A stretch of 64,000 nucleotides of DNA. Source: Terfezia claveryi (lineage: Eukaryota > Ascomycota > Pezizomycetes > Pezizales > Pezizaceae). The translations under genes were made by a program, and so were the position numbers. Shown one piece after another: positions 20,019-31,926 of the stretch (position 1 is the stretch's first letter; every line of letters starts with the position of its first letter). Where the stretch lies: the NCBI GenBank assembly GCA_015179025.1, contig WHUX01000022.1, positions 124,001-188,000 on the forward strand, in the 5' to 3' direction. The notes under the pieces were generated by a model. It was not told where the DNA came from and did not search any database. It was given only the letters and a program-made list of their open reading frames with translations.

Positions 20019-22106
20019 ATGCTCTCACTTGGCCCACCGCGCCGTGATGCGCTCCTGTCACCTCTCCCGCGTGGACAGAGTCCGTGGGGGAGCTTGAATT
20101 CCCCAACATCCGCAACTACCTCGCAACGTGTGGGTTACTTAGACAGCGCTAGCCCTGTCTCTTCCTCAAGACCAGAAACACCCACACTCATACCCCGGTG
20201 GAGATCCGGTCGACACGGAAGTGGCGCCGGCGGAGGTGCTAGTACAGTTATTGAAAGCTGGGGAAGCGGTGGGGTAATGCTGGAGACCGCCGCAGCGAAG
20301 ATCCCCTCGTCTACGTCACCGGGGATTTCCCGCCAAACGAAGGGCGAGGAAGAGTATAGCCACTCGATATTATCGGCGGTGGATAGTAGAGAGGGGAGTA
20401 GAGTTGGAACCCCGAGGTCCCCAAGGGAGTTGCATAGGATGAAGGGGAGTATGTCCCTAATGAGGATGCAGAGCATGAAGTCGAATGAGGGTGGGGAGGC
20501 GCCGATGAGGATTAGGTCACAGAGGTCATTGGAGAAGGAGGGACAGAGGAGGGAATCAGTGTATAGATCTCCAACGGTGGAGAATGTTGAGGAAGGCGCG
20601 TTTTTTACTGGCGCATGTACGCCCGAGCCACGTTCAACCCCGATGGCGGGGAACGGTTGTGGGACTGTTAACTCCAGACCAAGGAGTTTGGGTAAAGAGG
20701 GATTAATGGCTTTGAATGGGTATATGAGGGGTCCTCCGCCTATGCCTCAAGAAAAGAGCAGACTTCCATCGACAATTGTAGAGAATGTCCCAGATTGCTA
20801 TACCCCCACTCCAGAGGCGAAAGGGCCGAAAGCGAAGTCGATTTTGGATCCTCAAGATGAAGATCTGGATGGGACTACTGCTGTTACGAAAAGCGCGAAT
20901 GGGAAGGAATCTGTGAAATCTTCAGTTTCTCCTTCAACACCTAGTCCTACTCTTCTTAGGTTGAAATACCCCTCGACACATCATGCTACGATCGAGATTC
21001 AGCATAAAGAGGGGATTAGAATAACTACCTCTGGTAGAGGCGGGAATGGGAGTGGTGGAGGGTCGAGGATATCGATTCAGGTTGATATGGATAGTAATAG
21101 TGCCTCGGGTTATACCAGTACCATCCGCACTGGCGGCAAACGAGGCACAATGTCCCTCACCGTCCGCCCTTCCTCCGCAGAAAAACCCGAAGCGGGACTT
21201 ACCACTGCGGCAATCGCACCTTCGTCGAAACATAATGACGGCAATGAAAGCGCAGAAGATGGTGAGGAGGAGCTTACTGTCGCTACTCCCCCCTCTACAA
21301 CAAAGAAATCGAGACCGAAATCTCATCATAAGCACTCACACCACAGTAAAAGTGACAAGCGTAGAAGTGTCACGCCCCCGAGACAACAGTGTATGAATCT
21401 TATCGATCTCTCTGGATCTGGTAGCCGTCGTGGCTTCGGGGATGGGTTGGCGTCCCCAGAAAGCCGGGATGGATTGACCATGTCCCCTGAGATGTGGAAG
21501 ACCGTTCGAAAGATGGAAAAGAGTGATGACCTCAAACGTGAGAGTGCTTTAATGAACGAAGCGCACAGCCAAGGGTGGAGTTTGCTCGACCGGCCTATAA
21601 GTCTCCAGAAACGGACCAGTGCCCTGTATAACCCCATAATCCCCACCCCCCTCCACAAACAAGACCTGGAAGCAGCCGACCACGGCGATGGTGATGAAGC
21701 GCAAACAATAATATATGATGAAGACCAGGAAAGTGCATATCCAGATAGCCCCACCATTGGTGCCTTGCCGGAAAGGAGGAAACCGAGGCCTCTGAGTAAC
21801 TCGAATGTGCCAGTGGAGGTGGCGCTGACGATGGGTTTTAGAGGGGTTTCAGGGTCGGTGCCTTCAGTGGAGGTATTGGAGGAGCCGCCGATTCCGGGGA
21901 TGGTGCCAGTGTTGAACCCAGGGAGCATGGGAATGGAGGAGATGGCGGGGGGTGGATCTAATGACAATGTTATCACGAATATCTGCTGGTGCATTGTTTT
22001 CCTCGCACAAAAGATGGTTATAATTATCATGCGGGTCATGATATTGAATCTTCAATTCTACTATTGCTTATTTTTTGTGATTTTCTTGAAGATCGAGGTC
22101 TCATGA
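20019..22106 (+). CDS. Uncharacterised Ser/Pro-rich disordered protein
   Basis: Single frame of 695 codons. Not recognised. Nearly the whole protein is predicted-disorder type: Ser, Pro, Thr, Gly and Arg rich, with several SP/TP sites (SPLPRGQSP, TPRSP, STPSPT) suited to proline-directed kinases, a basic His/Lys stretch (KSRPKSHHKHSHHSKSDKRR, about residues 430-450) and a conserved-looking patch around MSPEMWKTVRKMEKSDDLKR followed by QGWSLLDRPISLQKR. The last ~40 residues switch abruptly to a hydrophobic composition (VFLAQKMVIIIMRVMILNLQ); this may be a membrane anchor or, more likely, read-through of an unrecognised intron or 3' UTR, so the true end is uncertain. Confidence 0.6.
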   Translation: MLSLGPPRRDALLSPLPRGQSPWGSLNSPTSATTSQRVGYLDSASPVSSSRPETPTLIPRWRSGRHGSGAGGGASTVIESWGSGGVMLETAAAKIPSSTSPGISRQTKGEEEYSHSILSAVDSREGSRVGTPRSPRELHRMKGSMSLMRMQSMKSNEGGEAPMRIRSQRSLEKEGQRRESVYRSPTVENVEEGAFFTGACTPEPRSTPMAGNGCGTVNSRPRSLGKEGLMALNGYMRGPPPMPQEKSRLPSTIVENVPDCYTPTPEAKGPKAKSILDPQDEDLDGTTAVTKSANGKESVKSSVSPSTPSPTLLRLKYPSTHHATIEIQHKEGIRITTSGRGGNGSGGGSRISIQVDMDSNSASGYTSTIRTGGKRGTMSLTVRPSSAEKPEAGLTTAAIAPSSKHNDGNESAEDGEEELTVATPPSTTKKSRPKSHHKHSHHSKSDKRRSVTPPRQQCMNLIDLSGSGSRRGFGDGLASPESRDGLTMSPEMWKTVRKMEKSDDLKRESALMNEAHSQGWSLLDRPISLQKRTSALYNPIIPTPLHKQDLEAADHGDGDEAQTIIYDEDQESAYPDSPTIGALPERRKPRPLSNSNVPVEVALTMGFRGVSGSVPSVEVLEEPPIPGMVPVLNPGSMGMEEMAGGGSNDNVITNICWCIVFLAQKMVIIIMRVMILNLQFYYCLFFVIFLKIEVS

Positions 22107-24405
22107 TTTGGGTTTGATATTTTTGCTCTTACTGGTGCAATTTGAGGCTTAATCTTCCTTTTCAATTTGTTCTTGTACTGCTTTTATTATTCACTTTTCA
22201 GCATCAAGATGGGTTGATATAACGGGTTACGACGAACACACGACGGAAAGACAGACTACTAGGTTCAAGAATAGGAAGGGGAGGTACTGGTTAGTTAGAT
22301 GGGCCTCTTTTCAGCTGTGCTGAGGTGGATCGGACATTGAGGATTTTTCTAAGGGGCTGGGAAATTGAGTGGGCACTTAATTGAGTTTATCGACATCTAG
22401 TTTAGGGTTATGGGTATCGAATAATTCCTATGAATGGATACTATTTTTCGAACGTCTGGACTTTGGTTGAATCATATACGGGGCTTTAGGTGAACTTGAG
22501 TATTTCGCGAGGGATTTCCTCAGATACTAAACCCTTGATATTTTATCCGAAAAATGCATCAGCCCCCTTCCCTTTACTTCATGAGCAGCCTCCTCGATAT
22601 TGCTACTTCATATATCTAAATAAGGCAACTAATCTACTTTGCACAACACGTTTTCATCATTACTAATTCAACCACTCCACGCACTTGAGGGTAACCCCCC
22701 CCCCCTACGTCCGGCAAATTCCTCCTCCCCCCCAACACAACACCGATCTTCGCCCGCGCTACCGTACCTACCCCCTGCTTTTTGTTAGAATAATAACCCC
22801 AACGCATCTTACTGCGCAATATGATCGATGTTTCACGTTTCGTTGGTGGCACATGTCAGGTAGCACAGTTTCTAGGCACAGTAAATAATCCATGCCTACC
22901 GGTATATCCACAGGCGCCAACCAACATGCATGTTAGTTAAGTACAGTGTACTGTACGTTCCTACCGGGGTCGACATGTCAGCGAATATCCGGCATTGTGG
23001 GGGGGGCTCAGGAGTCGACTGTACCTATATTGTGATGAAATAAACGATTCTACTAACCATTTACACTTCGTCGTTATGTTTTGGTGAAGTACAGCGAGCG
23101 GTACGCTAACTATGTCGAGTCAAGGACAATAATTGAACTGCAAAAGCCAATTGGATTTTCTCAGGAACGGTTTGCATGAGACAAAAGTAATGAATATTTT
23201 TAATTTTATGACTATAGTACCGGTACATGTACTACATGTACGCTGGTTTTTTCCGCGCTGCCAGGCCGGTATAGGTATAATCTTTGTGGGAGTAAGGGAG
23301 AAGTGCCGAGACAAATCAATTATCTAAGAGAAGTTCACCCTACGCATATATGATATAAGATATGAAAAGTTACGAGTTAGTACGGATATGATCTTCACTG
23401 CAGATTCTTCTATCAAAACATAAGAGAAGAAAAAAAAGGAAAACTAGTTAGAAAATCCAAAGAGCCGAAGACTATTTGATGCCATTACCGGGCGGAGTTT
23501 AACCTGGTAGCATTCTATCCCCGAAATTCACCTCACCTTCCAGAGAGGCGCCTACCGTTTATTAGTAAAATGAAAAGCCCTTCCGAGCATAAGCCAATCT
23601 TGAATCCAGATTGAGGGTAACAAGTATGATCCGAAGACCTTGATCTCCATCAATAAATCCCCACCAAATACTGCAATTATATAGCTTGCCAATTAGTATG
23701 TGTATGTATTCCTGTAATTTATATGATCCTATCCATTCTTTCATCACTGCATCACGTACATATGGCCATATATGTACGTTACGTAAAAGCCACTTCAAAG
23801 GGGTCCTATCACCAAGTAGCCCAAAGTCAAAAAAGGGTAGAAATAAAATGAAGAGAAAATACGACGAATTCCGAAATTACATTATGCACGAGAAAGAAAA
23901 TACCTGTACTACACCAACCCCCACGTCCCACACAAACACTCAACGCCGTCCCCGCCCCTCCCCCCAAAACACGCACCACCACCACACCCACCCGCCCACC
24001 CCTTCAGCTACCACTGCCACAACTACCTCCTCCTTTCTATGACCTCCTCTTATCAAATACACCCGGGACTTTCTTTCTCAACCACTCCCCGTCACCACCA
24101 CACTGCCCTATGTTAAGGAAAAGGGTCATCAAGTAAGGGAAGCCAGGATAGAGAGAAAAGAAAACCGTTACCATCGCGTAAGAGCAATTCCCATAGTTGA
24201 TTCCGTAAACACAAAGAAAATAAAGGAATAAAAACGAAACATGAATATAAAGGCCATAGCCAATGCCAACATACTTCACACCTCCCCTTCTTTCTTCAGC
24301 ATTCAACTACCCTAGCCTTCCCCCACCTAAAGCTCAGAAACAAAGAGGCACAGCCAAAAAAAACCCATTACCCTAATCGAAGTTGTTTTGAAACAAACAT
24401 AAGAA
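22107..24405. other. Intergenic, 2.3 kb
   Basis: Contains a C10 run near 22690, a GTACATGTACTACATGTAC palindromic tract near 23223 and CAC/CCCAC-rich sequence at about 23920-24010. No gene seen. The right end is the 3' flank of the C2H2 gene. Confidence 0.4.
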
Positions 24406-26553
24406 CTACGGCGCGGCAGCACCTCCCTGGGTATTACTACTCCCTGCTCCCCCCTGTGCCACCGCCCCCGCTCTAGCCGCCGCTACGGCCGCTACCGCCA
24501 AACTCTGTTGGTGCGCCTGCGCAATAAACGCATCACACCCCTTCTGTTTCCCTTCCAATTCTGCTACTCTCCTCTCCAGATCCTTGATATAGTCCCAAAC
24601 ACCCCTCTCGTTCTCAAATAGGTTTGGGTTTTCATTGCCCCCTCCTGTCGGTGGATTACTCTTCGGTGGAAACCCCATTGGTGCTTGTGGGGCCATACCT
24701 TGACCTAGTTGTGTTGAATTTGATGATGTTTGTGATAGGTGTGAAGTTGTGGGTTGCCGGGAGTTGGTCGTGTGAGATGTTGATCCTCCAGAGGCGAAGC
24801 TTGTTGGGGCATTATGGGGCTGGGCGGATTGAGGGGTCATTGGCGGGGCGAATTTAGCGCCTGAGGGCTGAAATTGGCCGAGGGGACTTTTGGCTCCTGT
24901 GCCTGTATCTGCCTGTTGAGGAGGGGATAATGATCTCGGTGGTTCTGCCATACCTCCGCTTCCAAGTATTGATGGTGCATTATTACTGGTAACACCACTC
25001 ATGGGAGATGTCCCTCTTCGGCTATTTAGGACACTAGGGCTGTTACTTGCGGATATTGGTGTTTTCCCATGGCTAGTTGTTGGTGGGAATAGACCTCCCC
25101 CTGGTGAGGGTCCGGTTGATGCCGCTGACCGAGCAGGGGTCATAGGAGGATAAATTCCATGATTAGTTCCATAATTTTGGAGTTGGTGTATTTGATGTTT
25201 CTGAGGCTGATGGTGAGGATGTAGGTGAGAATTAGGATGTGCATCTGCCACGTTAGTTTTGATGCTGGGTAAACTCGCTGGCCGCCTAGCACCCGAGGAG
25301 GTTGAATTTATAGTCGGAGCAGATGCTGGAGTGTCTGGAGCAGGTGCGGTTGAGCCAACCTCCATGGTTGGAGCAACTGTGTCACTACCATTCTCCATCT
25401 GTGTATCTTCATCCATCATCCCTTCATCATCCCCATCGGTGCCATCCCCATACATTTTCGTATCCCCATCTAGTAATCCACCTAAGCTATTTCGCCTACC
25501 TGCGCAGCCCCCCTCACCCCGGGCATGTCTCGCGAGTGCATCGCCACGAGCAAATCTTCTTCCACATTTCTCGCACATATGAGGTCGTTCTCCTGTATGC
25601 AATTTCGAGTGACGTTTTAAATCATGCAACCTCCTAAATCGCGCATTACATTGTTGACAGGGGAAAGGCTTCTCATGTGAATGTGTCAAAAGGTGAGACT
25701 TCAGATTATGATGCCTAGTGAAGGTTTGATTGCAATGTGTGCATGTGTGTTTACTCCTGCCACCTCCAGGTGTTAAAGGTGTATGTGGTGAAAAAGATGT
25801 CGTTGGAGTTGTGGTTGACATAGGAAACCCTGGTGTTGTTGGGGTAATCGCATCGGCACTCATAGGATGTGCAGACAATGGTGTATGCAACATGTACGCC
25901 TGCATTGCATCAGCTATATACTTGGCGGTCTCAGGCGTCAAAGGTGAAGATCCTACAGGCCCAGCCGTCATACCACCGTCGCTTGCAGTGTCCCCCCCAC
26001 GCGCATGAGTCGTGAGTGATGTGTCCGTGTCAATTTGCATAGCCGAAGCCGCAGTAGCTATATTTGGAAGCCCTCCTAAGGCTGGATGCCTTCCTTCACT
26101 CTTTTCCATTTCATTTGCTTGTGTACTTATTGAGGACTGTTGTGGGTATGAAGGGGAGGGCTGGCTCGGGCTGACAGATCCATCTTCAAGCCGACTGGCG
26201 GGGTATCCAGTTTTTAGTACTTCTGCGGGATTTCCACTAGTTTCTGTCGCCTCTTTGTTACTGTCGGACGACGTTGCAGTATTATGTGAATTGTTCCCTA
26301 GAGCCGTTAGACGGTTTCCAGTTAGCAGAGATGGAAAATCCAACGAGCCAATCTTTGGGAGTTTCGCTGGTGGCAAGGGGAAGGTCTTAGGAGCACCTGT
26401 TGTTGAAGGGAGTGCCGAAGGCACTGCTGCCATTGCACTTGCAGGCGCTGAGCTACCATTTGCGCCCGTATCCTGCATATTGTCGGGTGAGGCGCGCGAT
26501 GGAGCCTTTTGCCCCGATCCAGTGTTCGTTGAGGCAAAAGGTGGCGATGCCAT
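24406..26553 (-). CDS. C2H2 zinc-finger transcription factor (three fingers) with C-terminal coiled coil
   Basis: Single frame of 715 codons. Three tandem fingers at about residues 268-346: CTHCNQTFTRHHNLKSHLLTH, CQQCNARFRRLHDLKRHSKLH and CEKCGRRFARGDALARHARG; the third ends in Cys (GEGGC) rather than His, i.e. C2HC. Linkers are HSHEKPF and HTGERPH, typical of DNA-binding arrays. Flanks are Ser/Pro/Thr/Gln-rich (activation-type). Near the C-terminus, 'VWDYIKDLERRVAELEGKQK' looks like a coiled-coil dimerisation helix, followed by an Ala-rich tail. The finger pattern recalls a conserved ascomycete regulator family, but I cannot name the orthologue. Nuclear location inferred. A long (>5 kb) gene-free upstream region is in keeping with a regulated developmental or stress factor, but that is weak evidence. 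Confidence 0.88.
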   Translation of the reverse strand: MASPPFASTNTGSGQKAPSRASPDNMQDTGANGSSAPASAMAAVPSALPSTTGAPKTFPLPPAKLPKIGSLDFPSLLTGNRLTALGNNSHNTATSSDSNKEATETSGNPAEVLKTGYPASRLEDGSVSPSQPSPSYPQQSSISTQANEMEKSEGRHPALGGLPNIATAASAMQIDTDTSLTTHARGGDTASDGGMTAGPVGSSPLTPETAKYIADAMQAYMLHTPLSAHPMSADAITPTTPGFPMSTTTPTTSFSPHTPLTPGGGRSKHTCTHCNQTFTRHHNLKSHLLTHSHEKPFPCQQCNARFRRLHDLKRHSKLHTGERPHMCEKCGRRFARGDALARHARGEGGCAGRRNSLGGLLDGDTKMYGDGTDGDDEGMMDEDTQMENGSDTVAPTMEVGSTAPAPDTPASAPTINSTSSGARRPASLPSIKTNVADAHPNSHLHPHHQPQKHQIHQLQNYGTNHGIYPPMTPARSAASTGPSPGGGLFPPTTSHGKTPISASNSPSVLNSRRGTSPMSGVTSNNAPSILGSGGMAEPPRSLSPPQQADTGTGAKSPLGQFQPSGAKFAPPMTPQSAQPHNAPTSFASGGSTSHTTNSRQPTTSHLSQTSSNSTQLGQGMAPQAPMGFPPKSNPPTGGGNENPNLFENERGVWDYIKDLERRVAELEGKQKGCDAFIAQAHQQSLAVAAVAAARAGAVAQGGAGSSNTQGGAAAP

Positions 26554-29500
26554 ACCCTCCGTATAGCTCTGAAGCTGTATAGACTCGATGAAGGCCTCCA
26601 GCTTGATATATGAGAGATAAACTGTGGCACTTGAATATAATCTAAGGCAATTAGATTTATGGTCAGCTGTTTTAATTCTCGATGAATCGCCAGAAAGACT
26701 GATAAAAAGGAAATATACGAAACGTAAAACAAGTCACAAAATTAAGTGAACAATTAGATATCAGAACCAATATAGAAACTCCAGAACAAGCCATTGAACA
26801 AACGACGACAGGTGGATCCGCTTGGGAACTCGTATATGATGCGCAGACCCTTGGCCAATGTGAGGTGTATGAACCACAACTCCCAGCCGTTCTAAGAATA
26901 GCGCTTCAGGTACCAGCCAGCTATTAACCCAGAGCAAATGAGAAGCCAAAACTTTCAAGACAGCACAGGGGATCTAAGATTCAGTTTTGATTGAATCAAG
27001 AGATATAGGTATCCAGTAAGAAATTGCACCAATAACCGTTCTCAAAGGCTGTCAGTCTGCTCAACCTTATCTCGAGGGCCGGCACAATGAGGGAAGGCGG
27101 AGTAGTAAGGTTAAAACAAAAGAGTTTGGTATCGATAGCATGCAACAAGCGAAATAAAAATAGTAGCAGGTATCAGGGCAAAATATGGGGAAGTCCCTGG
27201 AAGGAGCATAAAATAAGCGAAACGAGTTACCATAAACCTACCTATTGTATGCTGACTAGAAATTTCAATAAACGCATGTGCACGCGGAAGACCGCTAGCT
27301 AGAATGTAATTTACTCTGCAACCCTTTTCTAGCCTCAGTATGAACCCTGTCAACTATTAGCATTCATAGTATAGCATTCATGAATTTGTGTGACTGTTAC
27401 ACACGCACTGATGGTATTGTAGCACAATCCAATTCGTTTTGTTTTTTCCGCCGACGTCGAGGATTAGAATTGTGAATATGATGTAAATTGCGACGCTGTG
27501 TGGTGCGTGCGTTGGGTTTTGAGGGTCTGCGGCTCTGCACCACTCGTCTCTCCACCTGGGGCACTGTTTCAGCCTTGCCGAAACTGCCCTCTTTTACCAG
27601 CCTTGCTTTTTTTGCGACGCTGACAGCCCTTTCAGTTATATGTTTAGATGTTGGTCAGCACCAGCGATTCTTTCTTTTGCAACCAGCACGCCTTAGCTCG
27701 AGTGTTGTTCAAGAGAGGTCCCAAAAGGTCCTATGTGTAATAAAACCATAAGTCAGCATTCGAGCTTTGAAATTCAGATCAAGTCGATTTGAAAACACAT
27801 GTATCTCTCAATTGGCCTTCATATAGATAAACCGCATGCATTATTGACCCGAGGCTGGTGGAAGTCAATGCTGATCCTGAGGCTGGGTTATAGGCCACAG
27901 TTGATCTCATACACAGTTCATACCATTAAAATAGAACAGGTGGATGGATCCAATAGGGCTGAACTCTCAAGCGAGAAAGCATCCATGGTTGGGGAGAGGG
28001 GTAAAGGGCAAATGTAAAAGGAACGTAAATGTTGCACTATGCAAAGTTGACCGAATCTTGAATACCTTGTTAAACACAGTAAATGCAGAATAATCCTAGA
28101 TCAATCTGTCGGATTTTCGGCGTGTGTGCACAAACAATAAATTGTCTGAAATCAATCCACTTTAAGTAAGCAAATGAATCCCCAGTAGAAACTAGAACCG
28201 ATGAAAATAAAGGCCTTGGGGTGTGCAAATAAAGTAGCAAGTTCGAGATGGGTAATAAGGCACGGAGAAACAAGAATCCGAGGCAGGAGTTAGACGGCGA
28301 TGAAAGGTACCTCCGCCACTTCCCGCTTGCCTCTCATCCTCAGTTGTTCCCCTTCAATTGCGGTGTCAGATGCAGAATTTGCTGAAGGTGTGCAGAGAGC
28401 GAGTATCCGGCCCAATTAAGTCGAGCTGGACCCAGACAAAAGCAAGGCGGGATCGCTTCAGCCAGTCGATGGAGAGTTGATGCAGGAGCTGGAGAAAAAA
28501 GCAAATGCGAAAAGGTAAGAGCTTTTGAAGAACTTACAGGCAAGCCGCGCCTTTACAGGTGACAGTTGAAATGTATATCTCCCGTTGGTGGTGAGTTCTG
28601 GAGGGCAGAGCTCTCAAGCTGGTGTCAACTCCCTTCCCAGCTGACCTGTCTCTGGGCTTTACTGACTTAAATGGCAGTTGGACTGGTCGAGAAGTAGAAT
28701 TGCAGTAATTATTGAAACGAACGGCCAAACAATCCTCCCCAATTCCCTACGAACCTCGGAAACTGACTCCAGAGTGGTAATGAAAGTCTCCCTGAATTTC
28801 CCGTCAAATTCAGGTATTTTCCGCCTTGGACTTGTAGTCTTCGTCGCACAACCACACTGAGGCTCGACACTGTGGCTTTCCTTCTCGCCCTTTTGCGTTC
28901 GGCTATCTCACTCAGTTGCGTAGCGTGTTGCAGTTATTAGCTCCCCACGTTCTGAAGGCCCTGTTATTGTTTCGCGAGGGGAAGGCGCAGGCAAGGCACC
29001 GAATTTGCGCCTAATGAAGTGTAGTGCGTCGTGGCGGATGCGTAATTGTTGAATTTGGGGCTCCTGCCTAATTACACTGATGAATAGCAAAACGAGAGGA
29101 AAGGCCGAAAAAAATGATGTCGCGGTTTCTCAGCGGCGGTTGAGCAGCACACAGGCGAAGAAGTGAGGTGTGGCTCTAATCTTTCTGTCTTCCGCACATC
29201 ATCAGCCTTGGTCCACACCGCACACCACCGTACCCAGCAGATGCACAGGAAAAACCAACAAAGCCACGGCACCACCCAAGCGAATATCACTTGTTTGCAA
29301 CAGCTCCGACGGGGCCTGCCGGAGACGCTGGCCCTTGCCTAGACGGAACACAATATATGGAATCAACCCCACCTTCAGCTCCAATGATGACGGAACAGTC
29401 CTCTTACTTTCTCGCAAAGCTGCGTCAAAGGCAATGCAGCGTGAGGGTGCAGGTGACTGTGTCAGGCAGCAACTGACGTTACATAAGCACGCTTCTTGGC

Positions 29501-30183
29501 ATCGAGGGAATTCGAATTAAACACTACCGATACTTCAATTGTGGGGGATTCTGAGACTGCGGGCTTCTCGATACTGGGGGTTTCTGAATACAGGTCGTCT
29601 TTTATGAATGAGAGGAGAACTACCTACTTGCGGTGTCAGTAGCCGTCACAGAGGCTGTGTCGTGAATGGTGCGGTGGGTTGTGGGTGGTTGGTTCAGATT
29701 GGCTGGGCTGGCAACAAAGGTGGCGAAGCAGGAAAAATAATGTGCTCGCGCCAAGGCTTTCCGCTTCTGGGCTAATGCTACCGGCCTGGCAGCAGAGGGG
29801 CATAGCGCCAGGTTTATGTCTTCTCTTTGGGCGAAACTCCCGGGGTTGATGCAATGGCGGTGGGGAAAAGGTGGGTACATCACCAATCATAGGCATCACA
29901 GAATAATTTGTCCCCTTGCATGCACAAAGCGTGCAGCGTCTGGATCGCCAATTGATACACTACATGCGCAGGTCTAGCAATTGCCCCTCATGCCTGCACT
30001 GGCAGGCCCCACCCTGTTTTCTGCAATTCCGACGTATAAAGTTCCGAGGAAGATCTGTCAACATGGCCCCCTGAGATGAAGATATAGGAATTTATTTTAT
30101 TTTTCTGGTTTTCGCCCAAGCAGTGGCTCCATCCAACGCCTTTCTTAAGCTACCTAGTCCAGGTGTTGTCTTCAGTCACAGGA

Positions 30184-30203
30184 GTAGTCTCGATCGAGAC
30201 TAC
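30184..30203. repeat. Perfect 20-bp palindrome
   Basis: GTAGTCTCGATCGAGACTAC is exactly self-complementary, with no spacer. Could be a binding site or chance. Confidence 0.9.
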
Positions 30204-30262
30204 ACAGGAGCGATCCGAACACAACTGCCGTTGCTCTGGCATAAAAAATAAATAAAATATTG

Positions 30263-30802
30263 TAGTCTGGTTTGCCCGTCTTCAATTTGAGGAATCAAGC
30301 CAAGAAAATAATTTCAATCTAAATGGACTCAGGGAAAGATAAGTCGGTCGTTCCTACCGTATTAGGTAGGAGTTCGATATACTGTACTGTAACCTTGAAC
30401 TTTACTTACCGGTATTTAAAATTCATCGTTTTGCAGCTACGGCACCGGGACGAACCGTCCCGTAATGAGACCAAAATGGTCCGAAAATAGCATCGGTCCG
30501 CCGACTACAGTTTGAGCGTCTTCTCCTCTGCAAGTATCAATTCTGTAGACATGAATCTCTGTTGAAGCGTATTTGGGGTCTGCCCCACATCGTTGTCGGC
30601 TGATGCGGCCGGAGTACTCAGTGCAATATTTGCACGTGTTTGATATTTGGATCAGATAAGGGCATGGATTAAACTAATTATGTTATGGCAATTACAACAC
30701 ACCTGTCACATAGAAGGATAGTGAGTCAGGCTCTGGACTGCCTCTTCGAGTAGTATGTATATTAACTATATATTTGGCGGGGGGATTGTGCCAACCAGAC
30801 TA
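30263..30802. mobile_element. Putative short element bounded by inverted TAGTCTGGTT termini (540 bp)
   Basis: The left end reads TAGTCTGGTTTGC and the right end reads GTGCCAACCAGACTA, its near reverse complement. TA sits at both outer edges, compatible with a TA target duplication. No coding capacity inside. The right terminus (reverse complement TAGTCTGGTTGGCACAATCC) is shared over about 20 nt with the motif copies at 45.4 and 54.0 kb. Confidence 0.4.
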
Positions 30803-31926
30803 AAGTATATACAACTTCAACGTTTAGATACGAGACTGTCGCATATTGCTAGCATCGTACAAACCAGTTTGTTATCTCCGGGGGAGTTGCGAGGTCACGA
30901 ATATTAACCTGGTCACGAGGCTAGCATTTGCATCCTTCTGTATCTACATAGCCTCTCTCATTGCATTCAAATCCTCATCCCTAAGAGGGCGTTTGCCCTC
31001 AGAGAAATACTCGATATCTTTCTATATGACTTTCTTGTTTTTTTTTTTTTGGATTGCGATGAGCTGGGAGCCTTTTTCTTTTCCACCGCGGTGGAGATTT
31101 CCTATCGTTTTTCTACATAACTCCAACAAGTTATGTTGAGGAATCCAGACTGTTCTTGCTGTGGTGTTTGAGAGTCAAGAGTGTATGGAGTCTACATGTG
31201 ATTAAAAATGAAGTGATCAGGCATTCCAATCTTCTCACCACGGAGTCCCGATATACACAGTCCCAGACAACTGGGAGCACGTGTTTTGCACTGTATCCCA
31301 GCCCCAGCTCCGGTAGCTATAGCGGGGTGAGCGGAGCTACATCTGAGAACGTTGTAAATTAGAAGTGGTTATGTTCAGGTGGAGCTTTGGTTCTGTACAT
31401 TATAGCCTTGATGCATCGTCAAAAATTTCAAGCTGATATTGAGTATATCTTTGTGGACCACGACGTTGTAGCTATTGTATATCAGTGCATTTAGAACCCT
31501 GCTCAATACATTAGCTATTAAATGAACGCGAGCGAGATAACCCTGCCTGGAACAGGTCTCGAGATGTAGTCTGGTTTTGGGATGGGAGTTGATAATAGTC
31601 CAGTTTAGTCTTGTGGTCTGATTGTGAAGAGCAAAACATCACATCTTTCACTATAACACTGAACTTTCTGGCAGTTCTAAACCTATGTTAGAAATCAAAG
31701 ATTCGGCTGGTAAACGTTTTGTAGGCGGTGGCGGAACATGACTACGATCTTGGCAAGAGCTACAAAAGCAGGTACAACCCAAAAACACCCCGCATAAAGA
31801 CATGACCACACGGTCGTTAGCTTCATTCCAAGCCCGTACAAAATACCCATTCCAGTAACTGCATGATCGAGCACCTGGAAACATTTGTCTCTAAAAAAAG
31901 AAACGGAGGGGGTACAGAAAAAAGAG

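Larger units (their letters stand above)
26554..31926. other. Gene-poor region, 5.4 kb
   Basis: No supported gene on either strand; open frames are short and lack domain character. It holds a perfect palindrome (30184-30203), a TIR-like segment (30263-30802), one further motif copy (31567) and, at its right edge (about 31890-31926), the Crinkler 3' flank. Confidence 0.45.
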
